Below, in pieces: positions 9,374 through 18,471 of a DNA stretch of 64,000 nucleotides. Each line of letters opens with the position of its first letter. Positions within the stretch are counted from its first letter, which is position 1. The notes beneath the pieces were generated by a model. It was not told the DNA's origin. It saw nothing but the letters and a program-made list of their open reading frames with translations, and searched no databases. Source of the DNA: Gillisia limnaea DSM 15749 (lineage in GTDB: Bacteria > Bacteroidota > Bacteroidia > Flavobacteriales > Flavobacteriaceae); NCBI RefSeq assembly GCF_000243235.1, contig NZ_JH594606.1, positions 1,060,576 to 1,124,575 on the forward strand. Direction: 5' to 3'. The translations under genes and the position numbers were made by a program.

Positions 9374-10870
9374 CTATCTGTTCCTCCAAAAGAATGGGGT
9401 AAGTAAGATCAAAACAGTAAACAGTTCCAACCTTCCTATAAGCATCAAAAATGCCGACCACCATTTTGCTGCAGGCGGTAATACATCATAATTATAAATA
9501 GGTCCCAAACTTCCTAATGCAGGTCCTACATTACCTAAAGAAGATGCCGCTCCTCCAATAGAGGTCATGAAATCAACTCCCATAAACGCAAAAACCAGGG
9601 CTCCAATAATAAAAGACAACATATATAGAATAAAAAAGCCCAGAATATTAAATACGATTTCCTTTTTAATCGCTCTACCGTTATAGCGTATCGGCAAAAT
9701 TGCATTTGGATGCAGGGTTCTTTTAAATTCGGTTATCCCATTGCGAATTAAAATCAGGTGGCGCATCACCTTAATCCCTCCTGCTGTAGATCCTGCAGAG
9801 CCCCCAAGAAACATTAATCCGAAAAAGAATACTGTTAGAAAGGGAGTCCATAACGTGTAATCTGCACTAACAAAACCTGTTGTTGTTACAATTGCTAAAA
9901 CCTGGAAAAGTGCGTGCCTGAATGCGCTTTCTCCTTCTCCCCACACCATAGGATGTGCGATAGAGGAAAGTGACAAATCTGCCTGAAAATATATTATAGT
10001 TGCAGCTACAGCTGTAAATCCTATAATAAATACAAAATACCATTTAAATTCATCATCGTGAATCACCTTCTGAATTTTTCCTTTAAAAGCAAAATAGCTT
10101 ATCACAAAATTTGAGCCAGCAAGAAACATAAAAAGAATAACAATATACTGGATAACAGGTTGATCATTCCAATAGGCGAGACTGGCATTTTTTGTTGAAA
10201 AACCGCCGGTAGAAAGCGTACTTAAAGAATGGTTGATAGCATCAAAAAAGCTCATTCCAGCTACCTTCAGCAAAACAGTTTCAGCGATGGTGTAGGAGAA
10301 ATAGATTAGCCATAGGCGTTTTGCTGTATCTGTAATTCGTGGTTTTAACTTATCGGCACTTGGTCCGGGAGATTCAGCAGAAAACAACTGCATCCCTCCA
10401 ATTCCTAAAAGAGGGAGTATAGCAACGGCTAAAACAATGATCCCCATCCCCCCAATCCAATGCGTAAGACTTCTCCAAAATAAAATCCCTTTGGGAATAG
10501 ATTCAATATCATTTAAAATAGTTGCCCCGGTTGTTGTGTAGCCAGACATGGTTTCAAAAAAGGCATTGGTAAAATTGGGGATGGTTTCGCTTAATATATA
10601 AGGGAGTGTTCCACTTAAAGCCATAAAAATCCAGCCAAAGGTCACAATTATATAACCCTCTCGCTTTTTAAGTTCTTTACCACGTCCCCTGGTGAAAAAC
10701 ATTAATACTATTCCAATAAAACAAGTGATTAGTGCGGCGGAAGAAATTTGTAAGGCTATTCCATCATCATAATACCAGCTTACAAAAACAGCAATAAGCA
10801 TAAAGCCTCCATTAAATAAAAGGAGCAATCCCATAATATGGAGAATAACCTTATAGTTTAATTTAGGCAT
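9374..10870 (-). CDS. trkH: Trk-type potassium uptake membrane subunit TrkH
   Basis: Membrane-spanning K+ translocating subunit, about 498 aa, with four repeats of M1-pore-M2 type. Pore-loop motifs are visible: SGYTTTGATIL, LSTGGFSTKN, VTTTGFVSADY and a last loop around SLGNVGPALGS, each with the filter glycine. The start is taken as ATG at 10870 rather than an upstream in-frame codon, because it overlaps the trkA stop as TAATG, which implies translational coupling with trkA. TrkA gates this channel by binding nucleotide. The 3' end runs close to a dispersed repeat. Confidence 0.92.
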   Translation of the reverse strand: MPKLNYKVILHIMGLLLLFNGGFMLIAVFVSWYYDDGIALQISSAALITCFIGIVLMFFTRGRGKELKKREGYIIVTFGWIFMALSGTLPYILSETIPNFTNAFFETMSGYTTTGATILNDIESIPKGILFWRSLTHWIGGMGIIVLAVAILPLLGIGGMQLFSAESPGPSADKLKPRITDTAKRLWLIYFSYTIAETVLLKVAGMSFFDAINHSLSTLSTGGFSTKNASLAYWNDQPVIQYIVILFMFLAGSNFVISYFAFKGKIQKVIHDDEFKWYFVFIIGFTAVAATIIYFQADLSLSSIAHPMVWGEGESAFRHALFQVLAIVTTTGFVSADYTLWTPFLTVFFFGLMFLGGSAGSTAGGIKVMRHLILIRNGITEFKRTLHPNAILPIRYNGRAIKKEIVFNILGFFILYMLSFIIGALVFAFMGVDFMTSIGGAASSLGNVGPALGSLGPIYNYDVLPPAAKWWSAFLMLIGRLELFTVLILLTPFFWRNR

Positions 10871-12219
10871 TACAAAAAGAGCTTTTCCACCTTGTTTATA
10901 GACCTTGGTAAACAGCATACCACAATTCTATCTCCTGCTTTTATATAAAAATCTCCCAGCGCTATCAAGCCTTCTCCATTTCTTATTATTCCTCCAATTA
11001 TGGCTGAACGGGGGAAATCAATATCTTTAATTTTTTTATCACAAACCTGGGAAGAAGCTTTTACAATGAATTCCAATAATTCTGCATTCATGTTGTTTAA
11101 TTTGGTCATCGCGACCACTTCCCCTTTTCGTATATATCTAAAAATATTATTTGCAGCAAGTAATTTCTTATTGATGAGGGTATCGATCCCAATAGAATGG
11201 CTTAACTGAAAATAGTCCATATTTTCTACCAGGGCAATCGTTTTTTTCACGCTTTTGGATTTGGCTACCAAACAAGTCATAATATTTGTTTCTGAATTTC
11301 CGGTAACGGCAATAAAAGCATCCATGTCATGAATATTCTCTTCCTCCAGAAGTTCCACATTTCTTCCATCACTATTTATCACCAAAACCTGCGGAAGTTC
11401 ATCGGCAAGATCAAAAGCCTTTTCCCTGTCACTTTCTATAAGTTTTACATTAAAATTGTTCCTGCTTAGATCCCGTGCGGTTTTTCTTCCAATTTTACTC
11501 CCACCAAGGATCATTATGTTTTTTATGGAATGTTTTACTTTTCCCGTAAGTTTATATAATACCTCTACTCCGTCACGTGTTGTGACAAAATAAACCTGGT
11601 CTCCTTCTTTAAACTGAGTATCACCTCTTGGTATAAGTGTATATTGAGTTCCAAACCGCTGAATGGCAATAGGAACAAAGTTTAACTTTGGAAATATGGC
11701 GGCAGCTTCCTTTACGGTTTTTCCTACAAACATAGCAGTTCTGGAAAGGTCAAGTCCTATCATGATCAAAGCACCATTTTCAAACTCGTAACTATCACTA
11801 AATGCAGATTGATTAAGCAATAAAGCAATTTCTGCGGCAGCAAGAGCCTCTGGAGAGATCAATTCATCAATTCCAAACTTCACAAAACCAAGTTCTTCTT
11901 TATTTTCTAAAAATTCGGTATTTGAGATCCGGGCGATCGTTCTTTTAGCTCCAAGTTGTTTTGCAAGAACACAAACAGTTATGTTTGTAGACTCGCTGGA
12001 AGTTACACCAATTACCAAATCCACATGTTTTACATTAGCCTCCTTCAAAATAGAGATTGAAGTTGCATCCCCCTTAATGGTTCTGATATCAAGATGAGTA
12101 TCAGCATATACAAGATTATCCCTGTTATTATCTATGAGGGTAATATCCTGTGATTCATAGGAAAGTAATTTTGCAAGATGAAAGCCTACTTCACCGGCAC
12201 CGGCAATTATTATCTTCAT
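10870..12219 (-). CDS. trkA: Trk potassium transport regulatory subunit TrkA
   Basis: Cytoplasmic NAD(H)/nucleotide-binding regulator of TrkH. It has two RCK repeats, each a Rossmann domain plus a TrkA_C domain: the first begins MKIIIAGAGEVGFHLAKLL and the second, near residue 230, IMILGGSKIGRKTARDL. The C-terminal domains end in IVVCCLP. ATG at 12219 gives the canonical glycine-rich start; an upstream in-frame ATG at 12249 would only add MISRKILSRD. Its stop overlaps the trkH start (TAATG). It is divergent from ubiE across about 270 bp. Confidence 0.92.
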   Translation of the reverse strand: MKIIIAGAGEVGFHLAKLLSYESQDITLIDNNRDNLVYADTHLDIRTIKGDATSISILKEANVKHVDLVIGVTSSESTNITVCVLAKQLGAKRTIARISNTEFLENKEELGFVKFGIDELISPEALAAAEIALLLNQSAFSDSYEFENGALIMIGLDLSRTAMFVGKTVKEAAAIFPKLNFVPIAIQRFGTQYTLIPRGDTQFKEGDQVYFVTTRDGVEVLYKLTGKVKHSIKNIMILGGSKIGRKTARDLSRNNFNVKLIESDREKAFDLADELPQVLVINSDGRNVELLEEENIHDMDAFIAVTGNSETNIMTCLVAKSKSVKKTIALVENMDYFQLSHSIGIDTLINKKLLAANNIFRYIRKGEVVAMTKLNNMNAELLEFIVKASSQVCDKKIKDIDFPRSAIIGGIIRNGEGLIALGDFYIKAGDRIVVCCLPRSINKVEKLFL

Positions 12220-12470
12220 ATCACGCGATAAGATTTTTCGAGATATCAAAGGTACAGTAAAATATACAATCCATTAATTCCCCGGCATATAAATTGAAAC
12301 GCTATCTTTTTAAAGATTTTTTATTGCAATTTGGGACTTATTTATAGCAACAACAAAATTCCTATTAAACCGGGAATTAATCTAAAAGAAAGTATGAACC
12401 ATAAGACTTGGTTTTATTTAAGTTTCACAATAAAGTCTGAAACTTATAAAGTCAGTAATTACATATCACT

Positions 12471-12478
12471 TATCTTTG
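12471..12478 (+). promoter_or_regulatory. TAnnTTTG (-7) element before ubiE
   Basis: TATCTTTG matches the Bacteroidota -7 consensus, 15 bp before the ubiE ATG. No good TTG element is seen at the expected -33 position, so support is partial. The trkA-ubiE gap also holds an imperfect inverted pair (ATTAATTCCCCGG at 12273 and CCGGGAATTAAT near 12370) of unknown role. Confidence 0.4.
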
Positions 12479-12493
12479 AACCAAATTTGTAAA

Positions 12494-13225
12494 ATGAAAG
12501 AAAAAATCACTCCATACAAAGATTCCAAGCTGAATAAAAAAGCGCAGGTGGAAAAAATGTTTGATACTATTTCAGAAAATTATGATGGACTCAACCGGGT
12601 AATTTCCTTTGGAATTGATGTAAAGTGGAGAAAAAAAGTGATCGCCCTGGTAGAAGCCACTAAACCGGAAAAGGTTTTGGATATTGCCACGGGCACCGGA
12701 GATCTTGCCATAAGTCTTGCTAAAACAAGTGCTTCAGAAATCATAGGCCTTGATATTTCTGAAGGAATGCTCGCCGTAGGCAGAAAAAAGATCGCTGAAG
12801 AGAAACTTTCTGAAAAAATTAAAATGGTGCAGGCAGATTCCGAGGCCTTACCCTACGAAAACAATACTTTTGATGCTATCACCGTAGCTTTTGGCGTGCG
12901 TAATTTTGAAACCCTTGAAAAAGGACTTGCAGAAATATTTAGAGTCTTGAAACCCAATGGAATTTTTGTGGTTTTAGAGACCTCGGTACCTGCAAAATTC
13001 CCGTTCAAGCAAGGATATAATTTTCATAGCAAAGTTATACTCCCCATTATAGGAAAGTTGTTCTCTAAAGACAAGGTTGCTTATTCTTATTTAAGTGAAA
13101 GTGCAGCGGCTTTCCCTTACGGGGAAAAATTCAACAATATTTTAAGGAAAATTGGGTTTATAGATGTAGAAGATAAGCCTCAAACATTTGGAGTAGCTAC
13201 CATTTATACCGCATCTAAAAATTAA
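12494..13225 (+). CDS. ubiE: Demethylmenaquinone/ubiquinone methyltransferase UbiE (MenG)
   Basis: SAM-dependent C-methyltransferase that completes menaquinone, the respiratory quinone of Bacteroidota. Signatures: [19 protein letters not shown] near the N-terminus, the SAM loop [12 protein letters not shown], and the family motif FGVRNFE. ATG at 12494 is chosen over an in-frame TTG at 12476, which lies inside the promoter-like TATCTTTG. porT starts one base after its stop, so the two form an operon. This ubiE-porT pairing is typical of flavobacteria. Confidence 0.92.
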   Translation: MKEKITPYKDSKLNKKAQVEKMFDTISENYDGLNRVISFGIDVKWRKKVIALVEATKPEKVLDIATGTGDLAISLAKTSASEIIGLDISEGMLAVGRKKIAEEKLSEKIKMVQADSEALPYENNTFDAITVAFGVRNFETLEKGLAEIFRVLKPNGIFVVLETSVPAKFPFKQGYNFHSKVILPIIGKLFSKDKVAYSYLSESAAAFPYGEKFNNILRKIGFIDVEDKPQTFGVATIYTASKN

Positions 13226-13226
13226 T

Positions 13227-13904
13227 ATGAAAAAATTCTTACTACTTACAGGGTTTCTGTTTTGTTATTTTCAAGGTAATGCTCAATTATTTTCAGGGGA
13301 TAGAATGTTAAACAATCCAAATTTTGACCAGAAAAGATGGTCTTATGGGTATTTTCTGGGCTTCAACACGTATGATTTCGATTTTGATTATAAAAATTTT
13401 ACACCCGGTTCTCCATCTGCAAATGATTTAATTATAGAGACAAGTATAGGCTTTAATGTGGGTCTAGTTGGGAATTTAAAACTGACCAATAACCTCGATA
13501 TTCGATTTGAACCTGGTGTAAGTTTTAATAACAGACTGCTAAGGGCTACCTATACTCAGGAAATAGACCAAATCAATTCCACCTATGTTCACTTTCCTCT
13601 TTTGTTAAAATTTTCAGCAAACAGGTTTAATAATATCAAACCTTTTGTAGTTGGCGGGGTTTCAACTTCTATAAATTTATCGAGCAACGAAAACAATCCT
13701 GAGGCAATAACAAGAATTAGGACAAATACGTATAACTATGAAGTAGGTGTTGGAGTTGATTTATATTTTTATTACTTCAAACTTTCACCTTCTTTACGTG
13801 GCGTCTTTGGCCTGAACAATGAGCTTGTGGAAGGACCTAGCGACCTGGGAAATGTGGAAAACATGACATCAAGAGGTGTATTTTTAAACTTCACTTTTCA
13901 ATAA
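13227..13904 (+). CDS. porT: PorT/SprT-like outer membrane protein of type IX secretion
   Basis: Small predicted outer-membrane beta barrel (225 aa) with a signal peptide (MKKFLLLTGFLFCYFQGNAQ) and alternating-pattern strands up to the terminal GVFLNFTFQ, ending in Phe as barrels do. Length, N-terminal NPNFDQKRWSYGYFLG and position just behind ubiE fit PorT/SprT, which is needed for type IX secretion and gliding. This agrees with the sorting-domain adhesin at the window start. Its stop overlaps the convergent RNA methyltransferase gene by 7 bp. Confidence 0.82.
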   Translation: MKKFLLLTGFLFCYFQGNAQLFSGDRMLNNPNFDQKRWSYGYFLGFNTYDFDFDYKNFTPGSPSANDLIIETSIGFNVGLVGNLKLTNNLDIRFEPGVSFNNRLLRATYTQEIDQINSTYVHFPLLLKFSANRFNNIKPFVVGGVSTSINLSSNENNPEAITRIRTNTYNYEVGVGVDLYFYYFKLSPSLRGVFGLNNELVEGPSDLGNVENMTSRGVFLNFTFQ

Positions 13905-14632
13905 TTCTCCCTTCGCCTGAATTCTCCTAAAAAAACAGCTGTTGCCATTGCTACATTCAAGCTCTCTGTGTTTTGGGAATCGCCAAATTGAGGAATGGTC
14001 AACTTTTTGGGAACCAGTTGTTCGACTTCTTTAGAAATCCCATTTGCCTCATTTCCCAAAACAAGGATCCCGTTTGAAGGAAATTTGGCTTCATATAGAT
14101 TTTCCCCCTCCAAAAAAGTTCCCATTACCGGTATTCCAGGATTATTTTTGATAACAGGCGATAAATCCAAATAAACAACTTGTACGCGGGTGATACTTCC
14201 CATACTGGCCTGTACAACTTTTGGGTTATAACTATCTACGGTATCTTTTGAACATAGAAGAGTCTTCACTCCAAACCAGTCACATAACCTAATGATCGTT
14301 CCTAAATTTCCCGGGTCCCGCACTCCATCTAAAGCAATGATTAACCCATTTAAATCGGGTGATTTTACTTCGGGAATTTCAAATAATGCAATGGCAGTTT
14401 GAGGAGTTTTCAACCGGCTTATTTTCTTTAAATCGGCTTCATTGATCAGGTGGGCTTTTGAAGCCGGAACATCAAAAATCTCTTTGGTGGTATATAAAGA
14501 ATCCAGCGTATAATTTGAAGCCAAAATTTCTGAAATCCCCTTGATTCCTTCTACAATAAATAGCCTGTTTTTTGTTCGGCTTTTTTTTTGCTCAAGACTT
14601 GTTATTAACTTAATTTGGCTTTTGCTAACCAT
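13898..14632 (-). CDS. TrmH/SpoU-family RNA 2'-O-methyltransferase
   Basis: SPOUT (trefoil-knot) methyltransferase acting on rRNA or tRNA ribose. The N-terminal substrate-binding domain begins MVSKSQIKLITSLEQKKSR and contains FIVEGIKGI. The SpoU motifs are clear: LDGVRDPGNLGTIIRLCDWFG (motif 1), LVLGNEANGIS (motif 2) and IPQFGDSQNTESLNVAMATAVFL-type motif 3. ATG at 14632 fits the family N-terminus; the frame is open further upstream, but that would place the start inside the neighbouring promoter region. The exact nucleotide target is not deducible. Confidence 0.85.
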   Translation of the reverse strand: MVSKSQIKLITSLEQKKSRTKNRLFIVEGIKGISEILASNYTLDSLYTTKEIFDVPASKAHLINEADLKKISRLKTPQTAIALFEIPEVKSPDLNGLIIALDGVRDPGNLGTIIRLCDWFGVKTLLCSKDTVDSYNPKVVQASMGSITRVQVVYLDLSPVIKNNPGIPVMGTFLEGENLYEAKFPSNGILVLGNEANGISKEVEQLVPKKLTIPQFGDSQNTESLNVAMATAVFLGEFRRRENY

Positions 14633-14650
14633 GCAAATAATGTATTTTTG
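14621..14650 (+). promoter_or_regulatory. Promoter for the TamA/BamA-like gene
   Basis: TTTG at 14621-14624 and TATTTTTG at 14643-14650 are 18 bp apart, an excellent match to the Bacteroidota -33/-7 pattern. It overlaps the first codons of the divergent methyltransferase gene, so the two promoters must overlap. Confidence 0.65.
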
Positions 14651-14669
14651 AATTCTTAATTGACTCTTA

Positions 14670-17234
14670 TTGAAACACCTCCTCGCAAAAATATCGTTTA
14701 TTATTTTAACCATTATACTATTTATCTCTTGTAATGCGATAAAGCGGGTTCAAAGCGATGAATTACTTCTTAAGGAGAATACTATTTTTGTGAATGGGGA
14801 GAAATTAAAAGAAGCTCGTATTTACAATCAGTTATATCAGGAACCTAACGCCAAACTGCTTGGAGTCCCCATTAGATTGCATTTTTATAACCTGGCAAAA
14901 CCCAACCCCGACTCAACATTTCAAAAGTGGCTGCAAAAAAAACCAAACAGGGAGCAGCGATTGAACAATATTTATTCCAGAAAGCAGGTAGAAAAATTAG
15001 GCCAATCCTACGTAAATATAAATGAAGGGATTAAAAAAGCAGGAGAAGCGCCCGTAATTATAGATGACGAACTCACCAAAAAATCTGTAAACCGTTTAAA
15101 ATCCTGGTACTTCAATAATGGTTGGTTTAATGCAGAAACAAATTATGAAATAAAGCCGCTGGAAAATAAAAAAGGTGAAGTAGATTATTTTGTTACTACC
15201 CATACTCCCTATATAGTAGATTCCATTCGAAAGCGCATTCCTTCCCTGGTAATAGACTCCCTTTACGATGCTTATAAACATGAATCGATTATTCAAAGTG
15301 GAATTCAGTACAGAACCCTGGATTATAATGCAGAGCGGGACAGACTCACACGCATATTCCGGAATAATGGTGTCTATTATTTTGATCAGGAATATATCAG
15401 TTTTGAGGCAGATACTATAGATACGAATTACAAAGTAAACACCACCGTAATCGTCAATAACCGACAGGTTGAACAAGGCGATACTACTGCCAGGGTTCCC
15501 TTTAAGATTCATAAAATAAGCCAGGTGAATGTTTTCACCGATTATACTTTTGAAAACAGATATAAACCGGTTACAGACAGTGTTCAATACAATGGCTATA
15601 ACATCTATAGCTTTGCTGAATTGGAGTACAAACCCCGTGCTATTACCGATGCAATTTTTATAAGGCCGGGAGAAATTTTTAAGGATACCGACAGAACGAG
15701 AACTTATAACCGTATGAGTTCCCTGCGCGTCTTTAAATACCCAAGTATAGAATACACCCCGGATCCTGCCGATAGCACAAGTACAGATCTTGTAGCAAAC
15801 ATATTTTTGACACCTCAACAAAAATATTCCCTCGGTTTTGATTTTGATATTTCTCAAAGTAATATTCAGGAATTTGGAGTAGGATTTGGTGGATCCTTAT
15901 TAATTCGAAATGTTTTTAGAGGAGCCGAAAATTTCGAAATCTCAGGAAGGGGAAGTGTAGGTTCTTCCTCAGACGCTGCACGCGGAAGTTCAAAAGACCG
16001 GTTTTTTAATATTTCTGAACTTGGAGCCGATATAAAACTTACTTTTCCAAGGATATTTCTTCCATTTAATACCGAGAAATTTATCCCAAAATACATGTCG
16101 CCCTTTACCTCTCTAAGCCTGGGAGTAAGCGCCCAGAACAACATAGGTCTCGACAAGCAAAACCTGAATACGATCCTGAATTACAGATGGACACCCTCTA
16201 GAACCATTTCCAAACGAGTTGACTTATTGAATGTTCAATATGTGCGCAATTTGAACACAGATAATTACTTCAATGTTTACCGGAACTCCTATTCTAATTT
16301 AAATGAGATCGTACAATCTCCGGAAGTGGTAACAAGCCCAACCTATCTGGATGAGGAAGGAAGACTTATAATACCAGGAGGAGCTGAAAATTTTATAAGG
16401 GATGTAACTACCGGAGATCCTCAAACTTCAGGATTATCTCCAAACCAATCCCAGGAGGTAAACAACATTAGTGAACGAAAAAACCGGTTAACCGAAAACA
16501 ACCTAATTTTCGCATCCAATTTCACGTACCTTATAAATAATAAAGAAAATTTATACGATGATGATTTTTCCCGTTTCAGGTTTAAAGTAGAGGCGGCAGG
16601 AAATTTTCTTGCAGCGATATCCAGTTTAGCCGGTCTGAAAAAAAATGAACAGGGAAATTATAACATTTTTGGAGTGAATTATTCTCAATATATTAAAACG
16701 GAACTCGATTATATAAAGCATTGGGATTGGGGAAACAAAAATATATTCGCCGTTAGGGCATTTGGCGGAGCTGCTATACCTTACGGAAATGCAAACAGCA
16801 TCCCTTTTATTCGTAGCTTTTTTGCAGGTGGACCTAATGACAACAGAGCTTGGCAAGCGTATGATCTTGGCCCGGGAAGCAGTGGAGGCCGAAATGAATT
16901 TAACGAAGCCAATATGAAACTGGCATTTAATGCAGAATACCGCTTTAATTTAATTGGTGCCTTAAACTCCGCAATCTTTATAGACGCCGGGAATATTTGG
17001 AATGTCTTGGACATTGTGGAAGATGAAGCCGCCACCTTTACTTCCTTTGCAGATTTAAAAGATATCGCGATAGGTTCCGGTATAGGATTGCGCTATGATT
17101 TTAATTTTTTTGTGCTGCGTTTTGATGCTGGTTTCAAAACCTATGATCCTTCACTACCTATGGAGGAAAGGTGGTTTGAAAACTACAACTTCGCAAACGC
17201 TGTATATAACGTAGGTATCAATTATCCGTTTTAA
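14670..17234 (+). CDS. BamA/TamA-family outer membrane protein (lipoprotein-like N-terminus)
   Basis: Large Omp85-superfamily protein (854 aa) for outer-membrane assembly or transport. The N-terminus MKHLLAKISFIILTIILFISC looks like a lipoprotein signal with a lipobox Cys. POTRA-like domains cover roughly residues 30-390, and a 16-strand barrel of the surface-antigen (D15) type fills the C-terminus (GSGIGLRYDFNFFVLRFDAG; terminal NYPF). The start is TTG at 14670: an in-frame TGA lies at 14661-14663, so no upstream ATG exists, and TTG preserves the whole signal sequence. The 854-aa length and lipid anchor fit the TamA-like group seen in Bacteroidota. The exact substrate is unknown. Confidence 0.85.
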   Translation: MKHLLAKISFIILTIILFISCNAIKRVQSDELLLKENTIFVNGEKLKEARIYNQLYQEPNAKLLGVPIRLHFYNLAKPNPDSTFQKWLQKKPNREQRLNNIYSRKQVEKLGQSYVNINEGIKKAGEAPVIIDDELTKKSVNRLKSWYFNNGWFNAETNYEIKPLENKKGEVDYFVTTHTPYIVDSIRKRIPSLVIDSLYDAYKHESIIQSGIQYRTLDYNAERDRLTRIFRNNGVYYFDQEYISFEADTIDTNYKVNTTVIVNNRQVEQGDTTARVPFKIHKISQVNVFTDYTFENRYKPVTDSVQYNGYNIYSFAELEYKPRAITDAIFIRPGEIFKDTDRTRTYNRMSSLRVFKYPSIEYTPDPADSTSTDLVANIFLTPQQKYSLGFDFDISQSNIQEFGVGFGGSLLIRNVFRGAENFEISGRGSVGSSSDAARGSSKDRFFNISELGADIKLTFPRIFLPFNTEKFIPKYMSPFTSLSLGVSAQNNIGLDKQNLNTILNYRWTPSRTISKRVDLLNVQYVRNLNTDNYFNVYRNSYSNLNEIVQSPEVVTSPTYLDEEGRLIIPGGAENFIRDVTTGDPQTSGLSPNQSQEVNNISERKNRLTENNLIFASNFTYLINNKENLYDDDFSRFRFKVEAAGNFLAAISSLAGLKKNEQGNYNIFGVNYSQYIKTELDYIKHWDWGNKNIFAVRAFGGAAIPYGNANSIPFIRSFFAGGPNDNRAWQAYDLGPGSSGGRNEFNEANMKLAFNAEYRFNLIGALNSAIFIDAGNIWNVLDIVEDEAATFTSFADLKDIAIGSGIGLRYDFNFFVLRFDAGFKTYDPSLPMEERWFENYNFANAVYNVGINYPF

Positions 17235-17249
17235 CCGAACTTATTTTCT

Positions 17250-17257
17250 TATTTTTG
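17250..17257 (+). promoter_or_regulatory. TAnnTTTG (-7) element before fbaA
   Basis: TATTTTTG 27 bp before the fbaA ATG and directly after the preceding stop codon. No clear -33 TTG is seen. Confidence 0.4.
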
Positions 17258-17283
17258 TAAACCTAATTTGAAAAACATTTATT

Positions 17284-18351
17284 ATGAGTCACAATATTAA
17301 GCCTGGGGTAGCTACAGGGAAAGAAGTACAGGAAATTTTTGCATATGCAAAAAAGAAGGGTTTTGCACTGCCGGCAGTGAATGTAATAGGATCAAATACA
17401 ATAAATGCTGTACTTGAAACGGCTGCAGAATTAAACTCTCCGGTTATAATTCAGTTTTCAAATGGTGGGGCTCAGTTTAATGCAGGAAAAGGCTTATCGA
17501 ATGAAAATCAACAAGCTGCAATCGCCGGTGGCGTTGCAGGAGCAAAACATATTCATGAACTCGCAAAACTATATGGTGCTACTGTAATTCTCCATACCGA
17601 CCATTGTGCTAAAAAATTGTTACCCTGGATCGACGGACTTTTGGATGCAGGTGAAAAATATTATAAAGAACATGGAATACCCTTGTATAGTTCTCACATG
17701 ATAGATCTATCTGAAGAATCTCTGGAGGAAAATATGGATATCTGTAAAAAATATCTTGAGCGCATGAGCAAAATGGGGATGACCCTGGAGATAGAATTAG
17801 GGATCACCGGTGGAGAAGAAGATGGCGTTGACAATACCGATGTAGATGATTCTAAACTTTATACGCAACCCGAAGAAGTTGCTTACGCATACGAGGAATT
17901 AAGCAAAGTTAGCGATCAATTTACCATTGCGGCTGCCTTTGGAAACGTTCACGGGGTTTATAAACCCGGAAATGTAAAACTTACTCCAATAATCCTAAAA
18001 AATTCTCAGGAATTTGTTTCTAAAAAACACGGACTTAAAGAAAATCACATCGATTTCGTATTTCACGGAGGTAGCGGATCTACAGTTGAAGAGATACGTG
18101 AAGGAATAAGCTACGGAGTAATAAAAATGAATATCGATACAGATCTTCAGTATGCATTCCTTGAAGGTATTAGAGATTACATGGGAGACAAAAAAGACTA
18201 CGTGAAATCACAAATTGGAAATGCTGAAGGTAGTGATGTACCCAACAAAAAATATTACGATCCCCGCGTTTGGTTAAGGGAAGGTGAATTAACCTTCAAA
18301 GCACGTCTTAAGAAAGCTTTTGAAGACCTTAATAATATCAATACTCTTTAA
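17284..18351 (+). CDS. fbaA: Class II fructose-bisphosphate aldolase
   Basis: Zn-dependent aldolase joining or splitting fructose 1,6-bisphosphate in glycolysis and gluconeogenesis. At 355 aa it is the class IIA (E. coli FbaA) type. Visible motifs: PAVNVIGSNT, the metal and catalytic segment LHTDHCAKK, the loop ELGITGGEEDGVDN, the zinc His in FGNVHGVYK, and the phosphate-binding HGGSGS followed by KMNIDTD. ATG at 17284 is the first codon. A hairpin terminator follows. A central enzyme, consistent with the fructose-feeding operon at 30.5-34.4 kb. Confidence 0.95.
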   Translation: MSHNIKPGVATGKEVQEIFAYAKKKGFALPAVNVIGSNTINAVLETAAELNSPVIIQFSNGGAQFNAGKGLSNENQQAAIAGGVAGAKHIHELAKLYGATVILHTDHCAKKLLPWIDGLLDAGEKYYKEHGIPLYSSHMIDLSEESLEENMDICKKYLERMSKMGMTLEIELGITGGEEDGVDNTDVDDSKLYTQPEEVAYAYEELSKVSDQFTIAAAFGNVHGVYKPGNVKLTPIILKNSQEFVSKKHGLKENHIDFVFHGGSGSTVEEIREGISYGVIKMNIDTDLQYAFLEGIRDYMGDKKDYVKSQIGNAEGSDVPNKKYYDPRVWLREGELTFKARLKKAFEDLNNINTL

Positions 18352-18360
18352 AATAAAATC

Positions 18361-18402
18361 GATATCTGCTGAAAGGACTATGCTTCAGCAGCTATCTTTT
18401 TA
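18361..18402 (+). terminator. Hairpin terminator after fbaA
   Basis: Stem CTGCTGAA / TTCAGCAG (18366-18373 and 18384-18391) followed by CTATCTTTTT. The T-run is interrupted, so efficiency is uncertain. Confidence 0.6.
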
Positions 18403-18471
18403 AATAAATCCTCAGATTCAAGCTAAAGTACGCGCTGCAGCTTGGACCTAAAACTCTGAAAAACATACTAT

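Noticed and set aside
15096..15857. Minus-strand open frame of 253 codons inside the TamA/BamA-like gene
   Set aside because: Antisense shadow of a coding region with strong barrel features; Cys/Ile-rich, no start signal, no domain.
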